The notes below the pieces were generated by a model. That model was not told the origin of the DNA, made no database searches, and saw only the letters and a program-made list of their open reading frames with translations. The position numbers and the translations under genes were made by a program. A DNA stretch of 64,000 nucleotides. Source: Owenia fusiformis. Its lineage: Eukaryota > Annelida > Polychaeta > Sabellida > Oweniidae. Position 1 is the first letter of the stretch; each line of letters begins with the position of its first letter. The DNA lies in contig CAIIXF020000002.1 in the NCBI GenBank assembly GCA_903813345.2, positions 29,568,926-29,632,925 on the forward strand. The letters run 5' to 3'. Positions 22,212 through 35,500 of the stretch are shown piece after piece.

Positions 22212-25200
22212 ATTCATTGAGTTACATTAAAATGGAAAATTGTGAAGAACATGAGAACTGTTCCACGGCTTCACAGGAAATATGGAAGCAAAGTCAACAA
22301 GGGATGTGGGAACTAGGCTGTTAACATATAGAGATTTAGAACTCTCCAGGGAAGTGTCTCTATTTGGTATAAAATACACAGGTCTATGCAAAATTAGTGA
22401 TATCCATGTTTCTGTTGAAAGCATCAATTGAAAGAGACAAACATCCTATTAATATGGTATCAAATATAAGAAAGTTCGAAGCAGTAAAAAGGCATTACCA
22501 TTTAAGATTTGATTGAACAAATTGAATCAGAGGCAATTTTTAAATTTCAATATTTTAAAAGAGGCTCTCTTGGTTAGATGTGAGAATTAGCTGCATGTTA
22601 AAGGTGCCGCTTTGTTCAGTTTATAACAAAATTGATATTAAGCACGAAACAGTAAGAATTATTAAGCAAATATTTCATTCTATGGAGGGCAATACCTGTT
22701 CATCTTTCAATGATTTTTGCAATATGAATTGCCCGCAGCCCGAAGGGCAATGGTAATACATGTTGCAAAAATCATTGAAAGTGCAGTTGTCAGAAGAATC
22801 CCCAGGCTGGCAATACGCTGGGCAATACATCTTTTAAATATGCCAATAATTCAGGGAGCTGTGAAATACGCTATGGTATTTTTAGTCACATGGTACTGAA
22901 TTAGCCAATCAAATCACACAATTTATAGCAATGATGTAATAATTAGTGCTACTTCCATGAACTTTGTAGAATAAGACTCTGATTCTCGTATTTGGTATAT
23001 ATACTATATGAATTAGATAAAAAAAAATCCAGTCGAACATCTTGTTGAGCATCAAACAAAGGTACAAGCTATATATCATTTCTCAAAATGGCCACTTTAC
23101 TGAAGAAATTGTCAAAAGATTATATGTATCAAGTTTTAATGTACTTACATTTAAATATAGCTGTCTTAATAAGTACGCATGATGAAAAAACCCTGCGTTT
23201 GGATATTGATAAATTGAATGTTATCGGCTAAAAACTTCAGAATTGAAACAATATTTCCCCAAGAGGAGTCAACATTTCAAAACAACAGCAATAGCTACAA
23301 CTATCCTATTTAGATGTTTACTTGACAGTATGGAGAATTGGGGAAGCCTGACAGAGAATCATCACAGAGGTTGAAAGATTTGATAAAGAAAATGGAGTTT
23401 TGGTGTGGGAGGGGGGGGGGGCGTGTAATTGTATATAGTACTTGTTTATAAAATTGATAAAATGACATATTCTAGACAAGGATAGGCATTTGCCATCATA
23501 AAATATGAGAGATAATGACTCATAAACTTAAACTATGGAGATTTGGGGTAGTAATATGGAACATACAGTATATGGAAACTGTAACCTTATAAGATCTTGT
23601 CCAATTTCAGTCATACCTGATTATGAAAGACCATTGATGTTACAGCATCAGGGCATATTACGTATAATATTAAATTATGACCATCATTTCTACTGTGCCA
23701 AAATCATTCAACCAATTTTAAAATGGAATACAAGAACAAGATTTCTTATTTTAGGTTATATTCATATGTCTAATACATAATATTTGATATTAAACATATT
23801 TACTTTTATTGTTTTTATACACTAAACAGATTTGTTTAGATATTATTTTAAGTTGTAACATAACAACTTTCCATGTTGAAGGCATTGCACAGAATTGGTC
23901 GAATAGCCGATAGATGTCATTCATTGATTAAACATGACGTCATATTTGAGATCTTAAGATAAATCTAACGTCATGACGTCAGTGCCATAGAAACTGAGAT
24001 TGTCTTATTTTATTTTGACGTCATTCCAATGTAATGAACCAGTTATATCACCAAAAGTTATCATATTTTGTTTGAAATTGGCCGAAAAGTTAAAGGTATG
24101 AGGATTCTAATCTCAACGGAATCAAACAGATCTACCTTCAAAGTTACAGAAACCTGAGATGACTAAGATACCATATGATTTTAAGTACCTCTACCAGACC
24201 GTTGAATATCCTCATTTCACCATTTTGACGCCATTTCTAATGGATTTCAATGGAGTCATGCATGAATTCCTCATGATTTTTTCAAAACAAATTGGCCGAA
24301 AAGTGTGCATGTGTACATTGCTTAAAACATGTTAAATCAGTAAAGGTTGATGTCTAGTTATAGAAACCTGAGATTACTAAGGTGGCAAATCATTATCATT
24401 CGCACAGTAAGCGTTCGAAAAATGTCTCCATTATAAATCCCATAGGCTTTGGAAAACCGGAAGTAATGGTTCTGCGCATTCGCAGTGAAATATTGAACAA
24501 ATTTTGTGCAATGGGAATCACTGAAGGTACGGCATTTCAGAAATGTGTAAATTGTTTATATTTCTTTATTTTGTGAAATACTAAAAGGAGTTATACCCGA
24601 ACCTTGTTAACCATGAGTCAATGAATGCATCTACCCTTTGCATTCGTTTGACTTCACTTCTTAAAAGAGAGCTTCGTCTTCACTCTTTCAAACTAAAATA
24701 AATCTGTGATTTCACCGCGCCAATCAGTGTTCGTCAGCCAAATTTGACCGACGTTCTATATATGGTCATTCCTTCTGACGTCATCGTTGAGCCCGGAATT
24801 GACCAATGACATGCGCATGTTTAATTAGAACGCATTTGATGTATGTTTCTTCAAACTCGCTGATTGGTGGAAGAAAGGTCAGTGCGTAGGTCAGAAGTGA
24901 TTTATTACCCAAACTGTCACCGGTACCCGTCGTGGGGGCGGGGTTATGTAATATGGTCTCTACTAGGCAGAGTGTAGTTTAACTAGACTCTGCATGCAGG
25001 GTAGAATGCATCATATAATATCTGCAAAATGATGCACTATGCAATTCATACATGGAATAATTTATTTTGCCATATTGGAATCAAGTATTATCTTTAATCC
25101 ATTGGATAGTTCATGCATTACCTGATGTTGATGCATTGATAATAGAATCAGTAAGTCAATTGTAAGACGCCATTTATCCGAGAAAATAAGAAATCTTAAT

Positions 25201-25586
25201 TATGTATTAAGGCAGGGCATAACATTTCCCTATCACTTATTCATGTTTACTACATCTATAGTTCCAATGTCATTTAAGCCTGATTTGGTGCAAATGTCAA
25301 AGCATAACGTCAACTCTAAAGTAGTTTAATATCCTAGATGCGAGTAGAAATAATCTTGATTTACGTCATTAAAAATTCACAATTCAGTCAAACTGGTGTC
25401 ATATTTGGAATCTACATGTACATATAAAATTACATCTAAAAATGTGGTTTTGAAAAGAGTTTATCAACTTTGAAAATTTAATTTTCTTTGAAAATGTGAC
25501 TTCTAGGTCGGGGAGATTCCCCATAGACCCCATGTTGTAAAACTACAAAAAGTGAAATATCTTTTTTTGTGTTGGGCAGATAATAT
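22212..25586. other. Gene-free stretch; present in unit 1 only
   Basis: No exon was recognised. A hairpin at 22704-22781 (CTTTCAATGATTTTTGCAA mirrored by TTGCAAAAATCATTGAAAG) resembles the one at 12885-13021. A poly-G tract is at about 23410. Several TGACGTCA motifs lie at 23930-24015. Unit 2 joins the two flanks of this stretch directly near 45560. Confidence 0.5.
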
Positions 25587-26966
25587 TTTCTTTTACTGGA
25601 CATATTTTAATTTGTGTAACTATTAAATACATAAGCGTAATTTGAAAAGTGAACCACTAAAACTGATGCATATTCAAGTTAAAGGGAATTTTGTAATACC
25701 TTGCCATGTTATTTCCCCGAATCGGCCACCTGGTGGCGAAACTGGTAACTACCTACTCGCATCTGAGTAATTCAATGAAAATTAAAATAAAAATATCAAA
25801 ATCGACAATTACTGTCCGCCATTTTAGATGCGTAGGTTACGGCAGTTACCTTCGCTTGGTACTGATCAGTGTCCTTGCTCTGTTACAAATTTTCATTGCC
25901 CTCTGTTTGTAACCCCTCCCTCCTTCTCAATTAAGGCAATGAATATGAAGATGATTTAGAGGTAATATGAGAGATACTAGTGAAGGGTTGTTTTATGATA
26001 AATGAGTTCATATAACTTAATCCAAGTCATAACTGTTACTAGTATGCAAATCACACCAGCATGAGATAACATCATACTCAAAGGATGGAACGGTCCATTA
26101 CTTTTCAATTGCATAAAATGGCTCTAACCCTGAAAAATATATTAATCAATGAAACTATTCATATTGTAGGTACAAGTCAATGAATACGACTTTGACAAAC
26201 TAAAAAGACTAAGGATCTCTAGGGCTTAAAAGTTAATTTGACCATTGATGACCTATGATAGGGAAGGGTCATGATAACACTTATATAAAATATTTAAAGT
26301 ATCTAATAATGATAATGAACATACTACAATGTTACAAAATGTTAGTAGATGCTAATTGAATGTCAATTGTTGTTAGTGTAATATGTGTTTTTCATTTAAT
26401 GCTGCAACAATTACACAAGTACCAAAAAGTGCCACGCCCACTTTTCCCTAAAAGCAGTTGTGTGTGACTACATTTGATAAATATAATTAATTTATGAGAT
26501 CATTATATCAAGTTTTTAGTGCTTTAGTGTGAATACATACATATAACTTCAACTTTTGACAAAGTAGCAGCCACAAAATCCAAACAGATTTGCAAATATT
26601 TCACTTTGAGAACTTAAGGACACATTTGGGACAGGGTCAAATTGAGAACATTGTGAGATATAAATACTGTTTCCTGTTTCCATGGTAACCATATAAGTCA
26701 GAGATTGGAAATTTCTGGCACTGACTAACCATGGCATGCCCTACCCACTATAAAACGATGAATATCTGATATGCATTAGTATCCTTTTTATTGGGTGGTA
26801 TTAAAGTACCCCCAAGGTTTTGTTGGGGTAGGGGTATAAATTGGCCTGAGGGCCTTCTGCCACCCCTACATAAAGTCCAACTACCCAGAAAGTGTCCAGC
26901 ATAATCATACAGATTGTTTGAAATATGTTGGAATGTGTGACCTTCCATGAAAAGTCAGATGCTTCA

Positions 26967-27068
26967 GTATATCGTGTTTATACTCAAGTGAGTTTATGAT
27001 ATATTCACGAGTGACTAAAGGGAACGAGTGAATATATGACATATACTCACGAGAGTATAACGATATAC
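26967..27068. repeat. Hairpin MITE-like repeat
   Basis: GTATATCGTGTTTATACTC is mirrored by GAGTATAACGATATAC, with inner TATATTCACGAGTG and CGAGTGAATATATG. A second inverted pair (ATCCCACCCTAA near 27100 and TTAGGGTGGGAT near 27280) encloses repeated GTTGTATACG motifs. This is the spacer between the two duplicated units (25766-27927); no gene was seen in it. Confidence 0.55.
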
Positions 27069-27934
27069 AGAATCAACCATTATATGATCTTATGATCCCA
27101 CCCTAATCTTAAATCAATAAAAGGTTAATCTAAATTCATCAGTTGTATATCAAGTCAAAGAGTTGTATACGCTGCCCAGGGGTTGTATACGCTATCCAGG
27201 AGTTGTATATCGTTCTCAAGAGTTGTATACGATGAGTGTTGGTTTTATATTGCTATTATACAATCATATAAAGTACTTAGGGTGGGATAAATAGGGGTGT
27301 ATGCACTGGGAGGTTTTGGATACAGGGAATATCCCGAGGGATATACAATATATCTTCCCAAGGGACCGAGGTCATATTCGACAAAAATATGATTTAATTG
27401 GCCAGGCTTTACAAAAGTTAATGGTTTCAAATTCAATAACTTTTTGATGAACCTCTTATTGAAATAACACAGGTGGTTCAGTGAGGTGGTCAAAATTACT
27501 TTAACGCTCCGTATCGCTAATTTTAACAACACAAGCGAGACATTTAGCGTGTAAAATGTAAAATCATTCAATTTTCTACTTAGAAAGTACTTTTAATAAA
27601 TGTTTTGCTGAATAGATCCAAAATCTGAGTTGCCCCTAAGCCACCATTCCCCATTTGTTTGACATGGGATCTGCCATTTTTGTTAAATTTCATGAAAATC
27701 ATCAATTTTGACATCAAATTTTGACCCAATGTAATGGAGATATAACATTGAAACGTTGCGGACTTTATAGTGAATAGAATCAAGATACAGATTTATTTTC
27801 TTTATTGGGATTTCTTTTGTTCCCCGCTTAGAAAACAGTCGTTAAAAAATATGGGGATTAACATGTAAACCTATGAGGTCCTTAACCTTTTTTGAGGAGT
27901 ATATATATACACTGTATATATATATATATTTGCC

Positions 27935-28645
27935 TTCCTTAGAAACCAGGAGAAAAATTCAAACTAATAATTTTATGTTCAAAATAATTAATGGCCCAGT
28001 TCCAGTATATATTGATGACATTTTTGAGAAATTCCGTAACCCTAGGGGTTGTGATGAACACCATGAATTTTGATTACCTGTCCGATGCTCAGAAACCTTT
28101 CGCAAGTCTGCTGTTTAGCCTTCCAGATAAAAAATAAAATCAAACTTGTAAAACAAACTTTGTAAACCTTCAAACAGAAACAAAAACTACTTTTCTCAAT
28201 TCAACCTCAAATAACTACAAGCCAACTTAACATCACAATAGCCTGTATCTGAGGCCCAGGAATACGTTTTTAAGAATAAGACTGATTTTTATAAGCTTAA
28301 TGGATAAGAATAAGACTGATTTTTTTATTAATGGCAGTATACCCTGGCCTCAGGCCTGTATAGTGTTATTCTAGCCTATATAGTGCTATTTTAGCCTAAA
28401 TAGTGCTGTATTAGCCTACATGTATATGGTGCTACTTTGGGTTATATAGTGCTATACCAAGTTGTATTATGCTGTACATCAGTATGCTCTTTATGTTGTA
28501 TTTGTGCTGTAATAATGCGGAAATAATTTATTGATCTTCCCCACTGTATATGTGGATCTCCTCAAACTTTGAAACATGGTTTCTTTAACTGCCCACTTTT
28601 AACTGCAGCAAGATAAAAATTATTTAGAGATATCTCATCTATGGC
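27935..28645 (+). mobile_element. LINE 3' relic in duplicate unit 2
   Basis: Same LETRRKIQ and FKIINGPVPVYIDD protein signature as 3334-4195. It has internal deletions and an unrelated insert with repeated TATAGTGCTATTYTAGCCTA (about 28350-28500). Past it, GGGCCGATCAAAAAGTTTC at about 28709 looks like a mariner-type terminus, held weakly. Positions 28646-29150 hold no gene. Confidence 0.55.
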
Positions 28646-29151
28646 TTGATGAATAGAATCACCCTGTTTAACAATGTTTGACATTGTTGGAGATTATAAC
28701 AATACAAGGGCCGATCAAAAAGTTTCTTACCGTTGGCTCTCAATTTTATAATAATTTCACTTATTAACTCATTCCCCACATCATCTACATCTTTCATTCT
28801 TGCACAAAAGATGCAATAGTGTACCCAGACTATAATTGAGGGTTGATACTTCTTCAGAATGTTTGAATAAGTAGAATATTCACATGGTTTAATTTTCAAA
28901 ATTGCAAAAAAAATCCAAAGTGCACTCTGGTCTTAAACATGTTAAATAGTGATCTCCCATGCACTGGAACAACATGGTGCTGCATCTTGCTACAAAAATT
29001 CTAGAAATCTATTCACACCCTGTCAAGAGATGTGAGATATTTTGACCAAAGCAAATGACTTGCACATATTTTTTTTCAAAGTTTTCAAAGCAAATCACCA
29101 GCAACCAGTTGAGAAAGAAATCTTGGGTGATCACTGCACTACATTTGGATT

Positions 29152-29157
29152 TTTATT
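29152..29157 (-). terminator. Probable polyadenylation signal of lengsin-like copy 2
   Basis: Minus-strand AATAAA, 45 bp past the stop at 29202, conserved with 5680-5685. Confidence 0.5.
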
Positions 29158-29201
29158 AGTTATAGGGTGTACACTATTTAAATCAAAACCTAGTCTTATG
29201 T

Positions 29202-30539
29202 CTACATTAAACGCATGTAGAGTTCCTTTTCTTTTAGTAAGGCCTCCTCTGTGTCAGGAATGTCAACGTCTACGAAAGTCATCTCACCAATCTCTTTCGC
29301 CTCTTTGAACCAGCGTACGAATTGATTTCCCAAGGCATCACAGATAACCTCATCATCCTCTAGTGCTTTGATACCCTCCTTCAGTGTTTTAGGGAGCAAG
29401 ACTGCATCTTCGTTATTCTCCTGGGGTAGTGACATTTTGTTTTTTACTCCATCAAGACCAGCTGCAATGTTTGCCGCCATTATGAGGTATGGGTTACCCA
29501 AACCACCGCTCATGCGGTTCTCAAAATAAGTCCCATTTTCATCTTTGTTCTTAACCCTGAGGGTATTAAAGCGATTCTGGATGCCCCAGTCTGCCTTGGT
29601 AGGTGCCCAAGGAGTGCCCAGACGCCTAAAACAGTTCACAGTGGAGGCATGGAGAACTGTGATAGCTCGTGCATGATGTATGATTCCCCCAATCCAATGC
29701 TGGGCAAACTCCGAGAGATTATACTTCTTGGTAGGATCATACAATATGTTTCTGTCATCTTTGTTGTACAATGAATAGTTAAAATGCAAACCATTGCCAA
29801 CCTCAGGCCCAGCCTTTGTAATGAATGTTGCAAAGTGATCATTGGTCTGACAGATTTCTTTTATACCTGCTTTGGCATTAAAGACATTGTCGGCTCCCTG
29901 GATCCCAAGCATAGGTTTCATGACCAGTTCAAACTGACCACCACTGTACTCAGTCTGCAGTGTTTCGAGGTCAACACCCGCTTTATATAGACGTTGTTCA
30001 ATATCGTAGATAAGCCGCTGAGATGAAGCGAATACACTATTGACAAAAACGTCCCTTCCTGAGAAAACAGGGGTTGAACGATCTTTCTCAAACATAAGGA
30101 ATTCTAACTCACATGAAGATTTCAGCGATAAACCCATATCATCCAGACGTTGTAGTTGTTGACGTGCAACATACCGTGGTGATGCAGATTGGTATGTACC
30201 ATCTTCATACCAATGTGGTTCACAAATGACTTCACCCGTGATGACCTCACTGTTATCAAATGGTACAAGATGGAAAGTATTTGGCTCTGGTATCAATTGA
30301 ACGTTACCATTGTTGGTATCCTTGACCTCTTGAAAAAATGTTATCTCTCCATTAGGCCCAATCCCCAGTATTCCTCCATAGATGCCGACTCCTTGTTTTG
30401 CCATGGATAATAGATTTCTTCTTGGAACTACTTTTCCTCGTGCAATGCCATTCATGTCTGCCACAGTGAAGCGGATGTAGTCACATTGTGAGGCTTTTCT
30501 CTCTAAATCTTCAAGAACTTTCTTGCTGCAACTAGCCAT
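29202..30539 (-). CDS. LGSN: Lengsin-like / glutamine synthetase I-type protein, copy 2
   Basis: A complete 445-residue frame in one coding exon, with the same CACCATGG start and TTTTTTATTCCAG acceptor as copy 1. All glutamate, histidine and arginine positions listed for copy 1 are kept (E144, E146, E197, E204, H252, E340, R342). Fifteen residues differ from copy 1. Two of them, RRLG for RRVG and WAPT for WAAT at about 305-314, look more like the GSI consensus, so copy 2 may be the less derived protein at the flap. The flap glutamate is still missing. Three adjacent-region changes (ICVHS to VFVNS, residues 164-168) cluster. With no stop or frameshift, both copies appear to be under constraint or recently split. 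It is preceded by the expanded 27-bp array. The head-to-head mARC partner in this unit is frameshifted. Confidence 0.9.
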   Translation of the reverse strand: MASCSKKVLEDLERKASQCDYIRFTVADMNGIARGKVVPRRNLLSMAKQGVGIYGGILGIGPNGEITFFQEVKDTNNGNVQLIPEPNTFHLVPFDNSEVITGEVICEPHWYEDGTYQSASPRYVARQQLQRLDDMGLSLKSSCELEFLMFEKDRSTPVFSGRDVFVNSVFASSQRLIYDIEQRLYKAGVDLETLQTEYSGGQFELVMKPMLGIQGADNVFNAKAGIKEICQTNDHFATFITKAGPEVGNGLHFNYSLYNKDDRNILYDPTKKYNLSEFAQHWIGGIIHHARAITVLHASTVNCFRRLGTPWAPTKADWGIQNRFNTLRVKNKDENGTYFENRMSGGLGNPYLIMAANIAAGLDGVKNKMSLPQENNEDAVLLPKTLKEGIKALEDDEVICDALGNQFVRWFKEAKEIGEMTFVDVDIPDTEEALLKEKELYMRLM

Positions 30540-30633
30540 GGTGCTTATAAGACGACCTGGAATAAAAAATAATATGCATATGTACTTTTATTGTTTGAAA
30601 TAATCTTGACCTGTTTTACTTAATCATTTTAAA

Positions 30634-32430
30634 CATGCAATCCTTGCATACTGATCCAACCATTTAATCCCTACATAGTAATCAACCATGCAATCTCTTC
30701 ATACTAAATCAACCATACAATCCCTTCATACTGATCAAACCAAGCAATCCCTGCACACTGATCAAACCAAGCAATCCCTGCATACTGATCCAACCATGTA
30801 ATCCTTGCTCCCAACTGTGCAATCCCTACTTCATTATCAACCATGCAATAATCTCTTCATACTGAATCAATCATGCAATCCCTGCATACAGATCCAACCG
30901 TGCAATCCCTGAATAGTGATCAAACGATGCAATCTACTCATACTGAATCAACCATGCAATCCCTGCATACTTATCAAACCATGCAATCCCTGATTAGTGA
31001 TCAAACGATGCAATCCTTACATACTGAATCAACCATGCAATCCCTTCATTCTGATTCAAATCAACCATGCAATCCCTGCATACTGAATCAACCATTCAAT
31101 CACAGCATTGTGATCCAACCATACAATCCCTTCATATTGATCGAACCATGCAATCCCTACATACTGAATCAACCATTCAATCACAGCATTGTGATCCAAC
31201 CATACAATCCCTTCATATTGATCGAACCATGCAATACCTACATACTGAATCAACCATTCAATCACTCCATTGTGATCCAACCATACAATCCCTTCATATT
31301 GATCGAACCATGCAATCCCTACATACTGAATCAACCATTCAATCACAGCATTGTGATCCAACCATACAATCCCTTCATATTGATCGAACCATGCAATCCC
31401 TACATACTGAATCAACCATGCAATCCCAGCATAGTGAGCCAACCATGCAATTCCTATGCACACTGATCCAACAATGCAATCTCTTCAAGTTAATACTGAA
31501 TCAAACAACATGCAATCCTTGCATACTGAACAAACCATGCAATCCCTGCAAAGTGATCAAACCATGCAATCCCTTCATACTGATCCAAATCAACCATACA
31601 ATCCCTATACTGAATCAACCATGTGATCCCTTCATACTTATCCAACCATGCAATCCCTTCATACTTATCCAACCATGCAATCCCTTCATACTTATCCAAC
31701 CATGCAATCCCTTCATACTTATCTAACCATGCAATCTCTTCATACTTATCCAACCATGCAATCCCTTCATACTTATCTAACCATGCAATCCCTTCATACT
31801 TATCCAACCATGCAATCCCTTGATACTAATCCAACCATGCAATCCCTTCATACTTATCCAACTATGCAATCCCTTCATACTTATCCAACCATGCAATCCC
31901 TTCATACTTATCCAACCACGCAATCCCTTCATACTTATCCAACCACGCAAACCCTTCATACTTATCCAACCACGCAATCCCTTCATACTTATCCAACCAT
32001 GCAATCCCTTCATACTTATCCAACCATGCAATCCCTTCATACTTATCTAACCATGCAATCCCTTCATACTTATCCAACCATGCAATCCCTTCATACTTAT
32101 CTAACCATGCAATCCCTTCATACTTATCCAACCATGCAATCCCTTCATACTTATCTAACCATGCAATCCCTTCATACTTATCCAACCATGCAATCCCTTC
32201 ATACTTATCTAACCATGCAATCCCTTCATACTTATCCAACCATGCAATCCCTTCATACTGAATCAACCATGCAATCCCTGCATACTAAATCAACCTAAAA
32301 TCATGCTGATCAAACCACACAATTCCAGCATGCTGAACCAGCCATGCAATACATGTATAGTGATCAAACTATGCAATCCCAGCATATTTTTCCAACCATG
32401 CAATCCCTTCATAATGATCAAATCATATCA
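30634..32430. repeat. Expanded 27-bp minisatellite upstream of lengsin-like copy 2
   Basis: About 65 units of the same 27-bp family as 7161-8027. Two later expansions are visible. One is an 81-bp trimer repeated four times (31091-31414). The other is a nearly uniform 27-bp block (31615-32260) with core CCATGCAATCCCTTCATAC, in which TATCCAA and TATCTAA units alternate toward the end as 54-bp dimers. Several frames on both strands stay open through it (for example 9-residue MQSLHTYPT periods); these are not taken as genes. Confidence 0.9.
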
Positions 32431-32579
32431 AGTGATATTGAAGGGGCAATGGACCAATCAACATACTTTTTCAAAAATGTTGACCCAATTTTCACCAAAA
32501 GTGCAACCTTTTATTATATTGTTGAATGCATAATTAGAATGTGCCTTGAGACATGTTCGATTTCCTAAAAGGAAAAGTT

Positions 32580-35500
32580 GATTGCTCCAGGGAGGGGGGG
32601 GGTGTATAGAGGGTCTTGGAAATGCATATACAATATTTTTTCACCATATACAATATTTTTCACAGCTCTTATACCATATACGATATTTTAGGTGAAATAC
32701 AATATACGATAATTTTGAAACTGCTTTTGATTAAAGTTTGGATATTTATAAGGAAATGATATTATATTAGGAGAGAATCCATGTACTAGGCTAAAGTAAA
32801 TGTATTATTATAAGGCAACTAGACTCCACATACTTACCACAATGATTTCATTTATTTCATTATGAATTAGACACCATTCGGGTACATCAGCATCAGAAAA
32901 GCTGTGACCACATTTTATTTTCAGGTAAACAAGTTGATTTAAAACACATTTATGATATAAGATTCATGACTTCTCTTTAGTGATTTAGCAACCTACTTTG
33001 ACCAAAAAGACTAACTATGACATTGCTGCAATTTGCTAAAGCCATTAGCCCATTACCTGTAAAAGTACCATAAAGATATTCAAAATTAGCACAAAACCTG
33101 CATCATTGGAATGGGTGGAACCCAGTGCTCCTCTTTCTTATGACCTACTTTCCCATGCCTTATTTAAATGTCCTTCATAGTGAGGCAGGGAAAAAAATTC
33201 TTGAAACATAATTGATGCAAAATTGAGAATGTTGAATAAAAGATTCATCATGTGTTCTATGAAAATAAAGTTTGCTGAGGAAAATATTTATCAGATAGAT
33301 AATGAAGATTCACAATGCACAATAATTTTGTAAAGCAGTTACCTGGAAAATATTAAGTATTTAAAACAGTTTCAGAAATAAAGGACTTCACAAACTTCCA
33401 TGTAATGTAGATAATTCATTTTTGATTGGACTCGAGTCTGGAAACTAGAGTTTGAAATAAAGGCAAGATGAGACTTGATTGTTTAAACATTTGAAACATG
33501 AGACACTTCGTGGTTTCAGATAAGGCAGCCTCAAAGACAGTATAAGTTAAACAAAGGTGTGTCAAAATTAAGCAAATTTCCATGAAGGTCAAACCACATG
33601 TTTCACAGATGATTTCAAGGCAAAGATGTATTGATGAGAATGAAAACTACTCTATGTAACTAGAAATAACTTTCTTTTAAAGGACCATGGACGGTATCGC
33701 AACAGATTTCAGTCATATATTGGATTTTGGCTATTTTCTGAGGATTTGAACAGGTGCATATGTTAGGCCAATGCATTAACTCCAGGACAATTTAAGCAGT
33801 CATAGAGATTATAAAATAATTTGGACTTTAAGACAGGGAAGGTGCAAACACCCCATCAACATGTTTTTCTGTAATGTTGTCCTGATTTCCAGCCCTTTCC
33901 ACACCTGTTTTTCAATGTTTGTTGCATCGATCACTCTGTTGCGTTTTGAGACTTGGTTAAGATCTTTAAATGAAAATATGATTCATGCAGGGGTTTTAAA
34001 GATATCAATTTTGGATGACCAAAATTAAGCTGAAAACAATGGATCACATGAGTTTTCCCTATGGGAAAATAACATGGGAAATACATGTACTGTTTTCCAC
34101 TTTATCCCAAATAAATCATATTTTAGAGGTTAACTGTGTCTCAAAGTGCAACATATTGGTGCATCAAACATTGAAAAAATATATGTGGAAAGGGCTGAAA
34201 ATAAGGACAACATTTCAGAAAAACCTTCCCTGTCTCAAAGTTCAAATTATTTTATTACCTCTATGAGTGCTTGATCTGGAGTTAATGCATTGGCCTAACA
34301 TATGCACCTGTTCAAATCCCCAATAAATAGCTGAAATCCAACACATGACGGTTTGAAGACCAAATAAACACCTTTTGCTATATTATGCTATATTAGCATT
34401 GTGATGCTTGTATTAAAACATGCGCTGTATGAACACTTTATACTCAAATATTTTCATGATTTATCCCACATACCCCGAAACATGAGTAGCCATAGTGACC
34501 ATATTTTTCATCAAAGTTAAGATGGTCAATGACATTTGGCAGTCTCACGCCCGGTGATCTGATGAAATGAACGGAGGGGGAGTAGCTGATTTTCGGTAAA
34601 TTCAACAAATGTTGAAGATTTATTTTTTCAAGCAAAAGTTTACAATTGAATGGCTACATGAATAGGTGCAGTGCAGAGGGAAAATAATTAAAATTGAACG
34701 GAGGGGGGGGGGGGTGAACGGAGGGGGGGGAGTAAAATGTCTTTAAGGTGGAAGAAATTTCCACAAATTCGTGTACTTGAAAAATGAACTAACTTACTCA
34801 GTAACTTGATGTTACAACTCTGAAAAGTGAAAAATGGGGACATATGGATTTATTGGAAGTTTTCATATGTCTTATAGACAAATTACTCCCCCCTCCATTC
34901 AATTTTAATAATTTTCGATTACTTTTTATATAACGTATGGTAACATGTTTTACAAAACCCAATAGTTTTGTGATAATTACTTCACTTACAAGTATTTATT
35001 ACAGGTCGTGGAGACCCCTGTTGGTTGATTTATAGCAAAAACATTGGCATTTGCATGTTGGCGACGCTGCACTTTTTTAATAAGTAGATCTTTTATTTTA
35101 GAACTCCACAGTTAAAAAAAATCCAAAAAGACCTAACATATTCCCCCGTCCACTGCGTCTATTCATTTAGCCATTCAATTGTAAAATTTCTCTTGAAAAA
35201 ATAAATCTTCAAGATTTGTTGAATTTTCTACCGAAAATCAGCTAGATCTACTCCCCCCTCCGTTCATTTCTTCTGATCACCGGGCGTGATTCTTATTTGA
35301 GACTGTATTTAACACCTCCTGTGAAAATTTGAATGAAAAGGGCACAAAACTCTTAGTTTGAGAGGGATTTTCTCTAAACTAACAGTATCGATTGACCTGG
35401 AATTTGAAAACAATTATAGAGACTACTTTTCCATGTTTTTCCAACATGGTTACAGTTAGAGAGTTGGCACAATGGGGGAACTTTAGGGTACAATTTCTTC

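Larger units (their letters stand above)
3318..25765. repeat. Segmental duplication, unit 1
   Basis: Homologous to 27928-45745 in the same orientation. Shared order: LINE tail relic (from CTTCCTTAGAAACCAGG), lengsin-like gene (-), 27-bp array, mARC gene (+), then two further blocks. The first is at 21940-22211, matching 45281-45550. The second is at 25587-25760, matching 45573-45740, and includes GCCACCTGGTGG. The unit is longer than unit 2 here because of insertions, chiefly 15613-21937 and 22212-25586. Coding exons of the two units are about 97% identical by eye. Confidence 0.85.

Noticed and set aside
29202-30539. Lengsin-like copy 2 as a pseudogene
   Set aside because: The frame is full length with no stop, the start context and acceptor are intact, and two differences are closer to the family consensus than copy 1.
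31067-32298. Overlapping 200-residue frames in the 27-bp array
   Set aside because: The stop-poor repeat is open in several frames at once and the older array in unit 1 does not conserve any one frame.
30634-32430. CRISPR-like regular array
   Set aside because: Units are contiguous with no unique spacers, and the DNA is animal genomic sequence.
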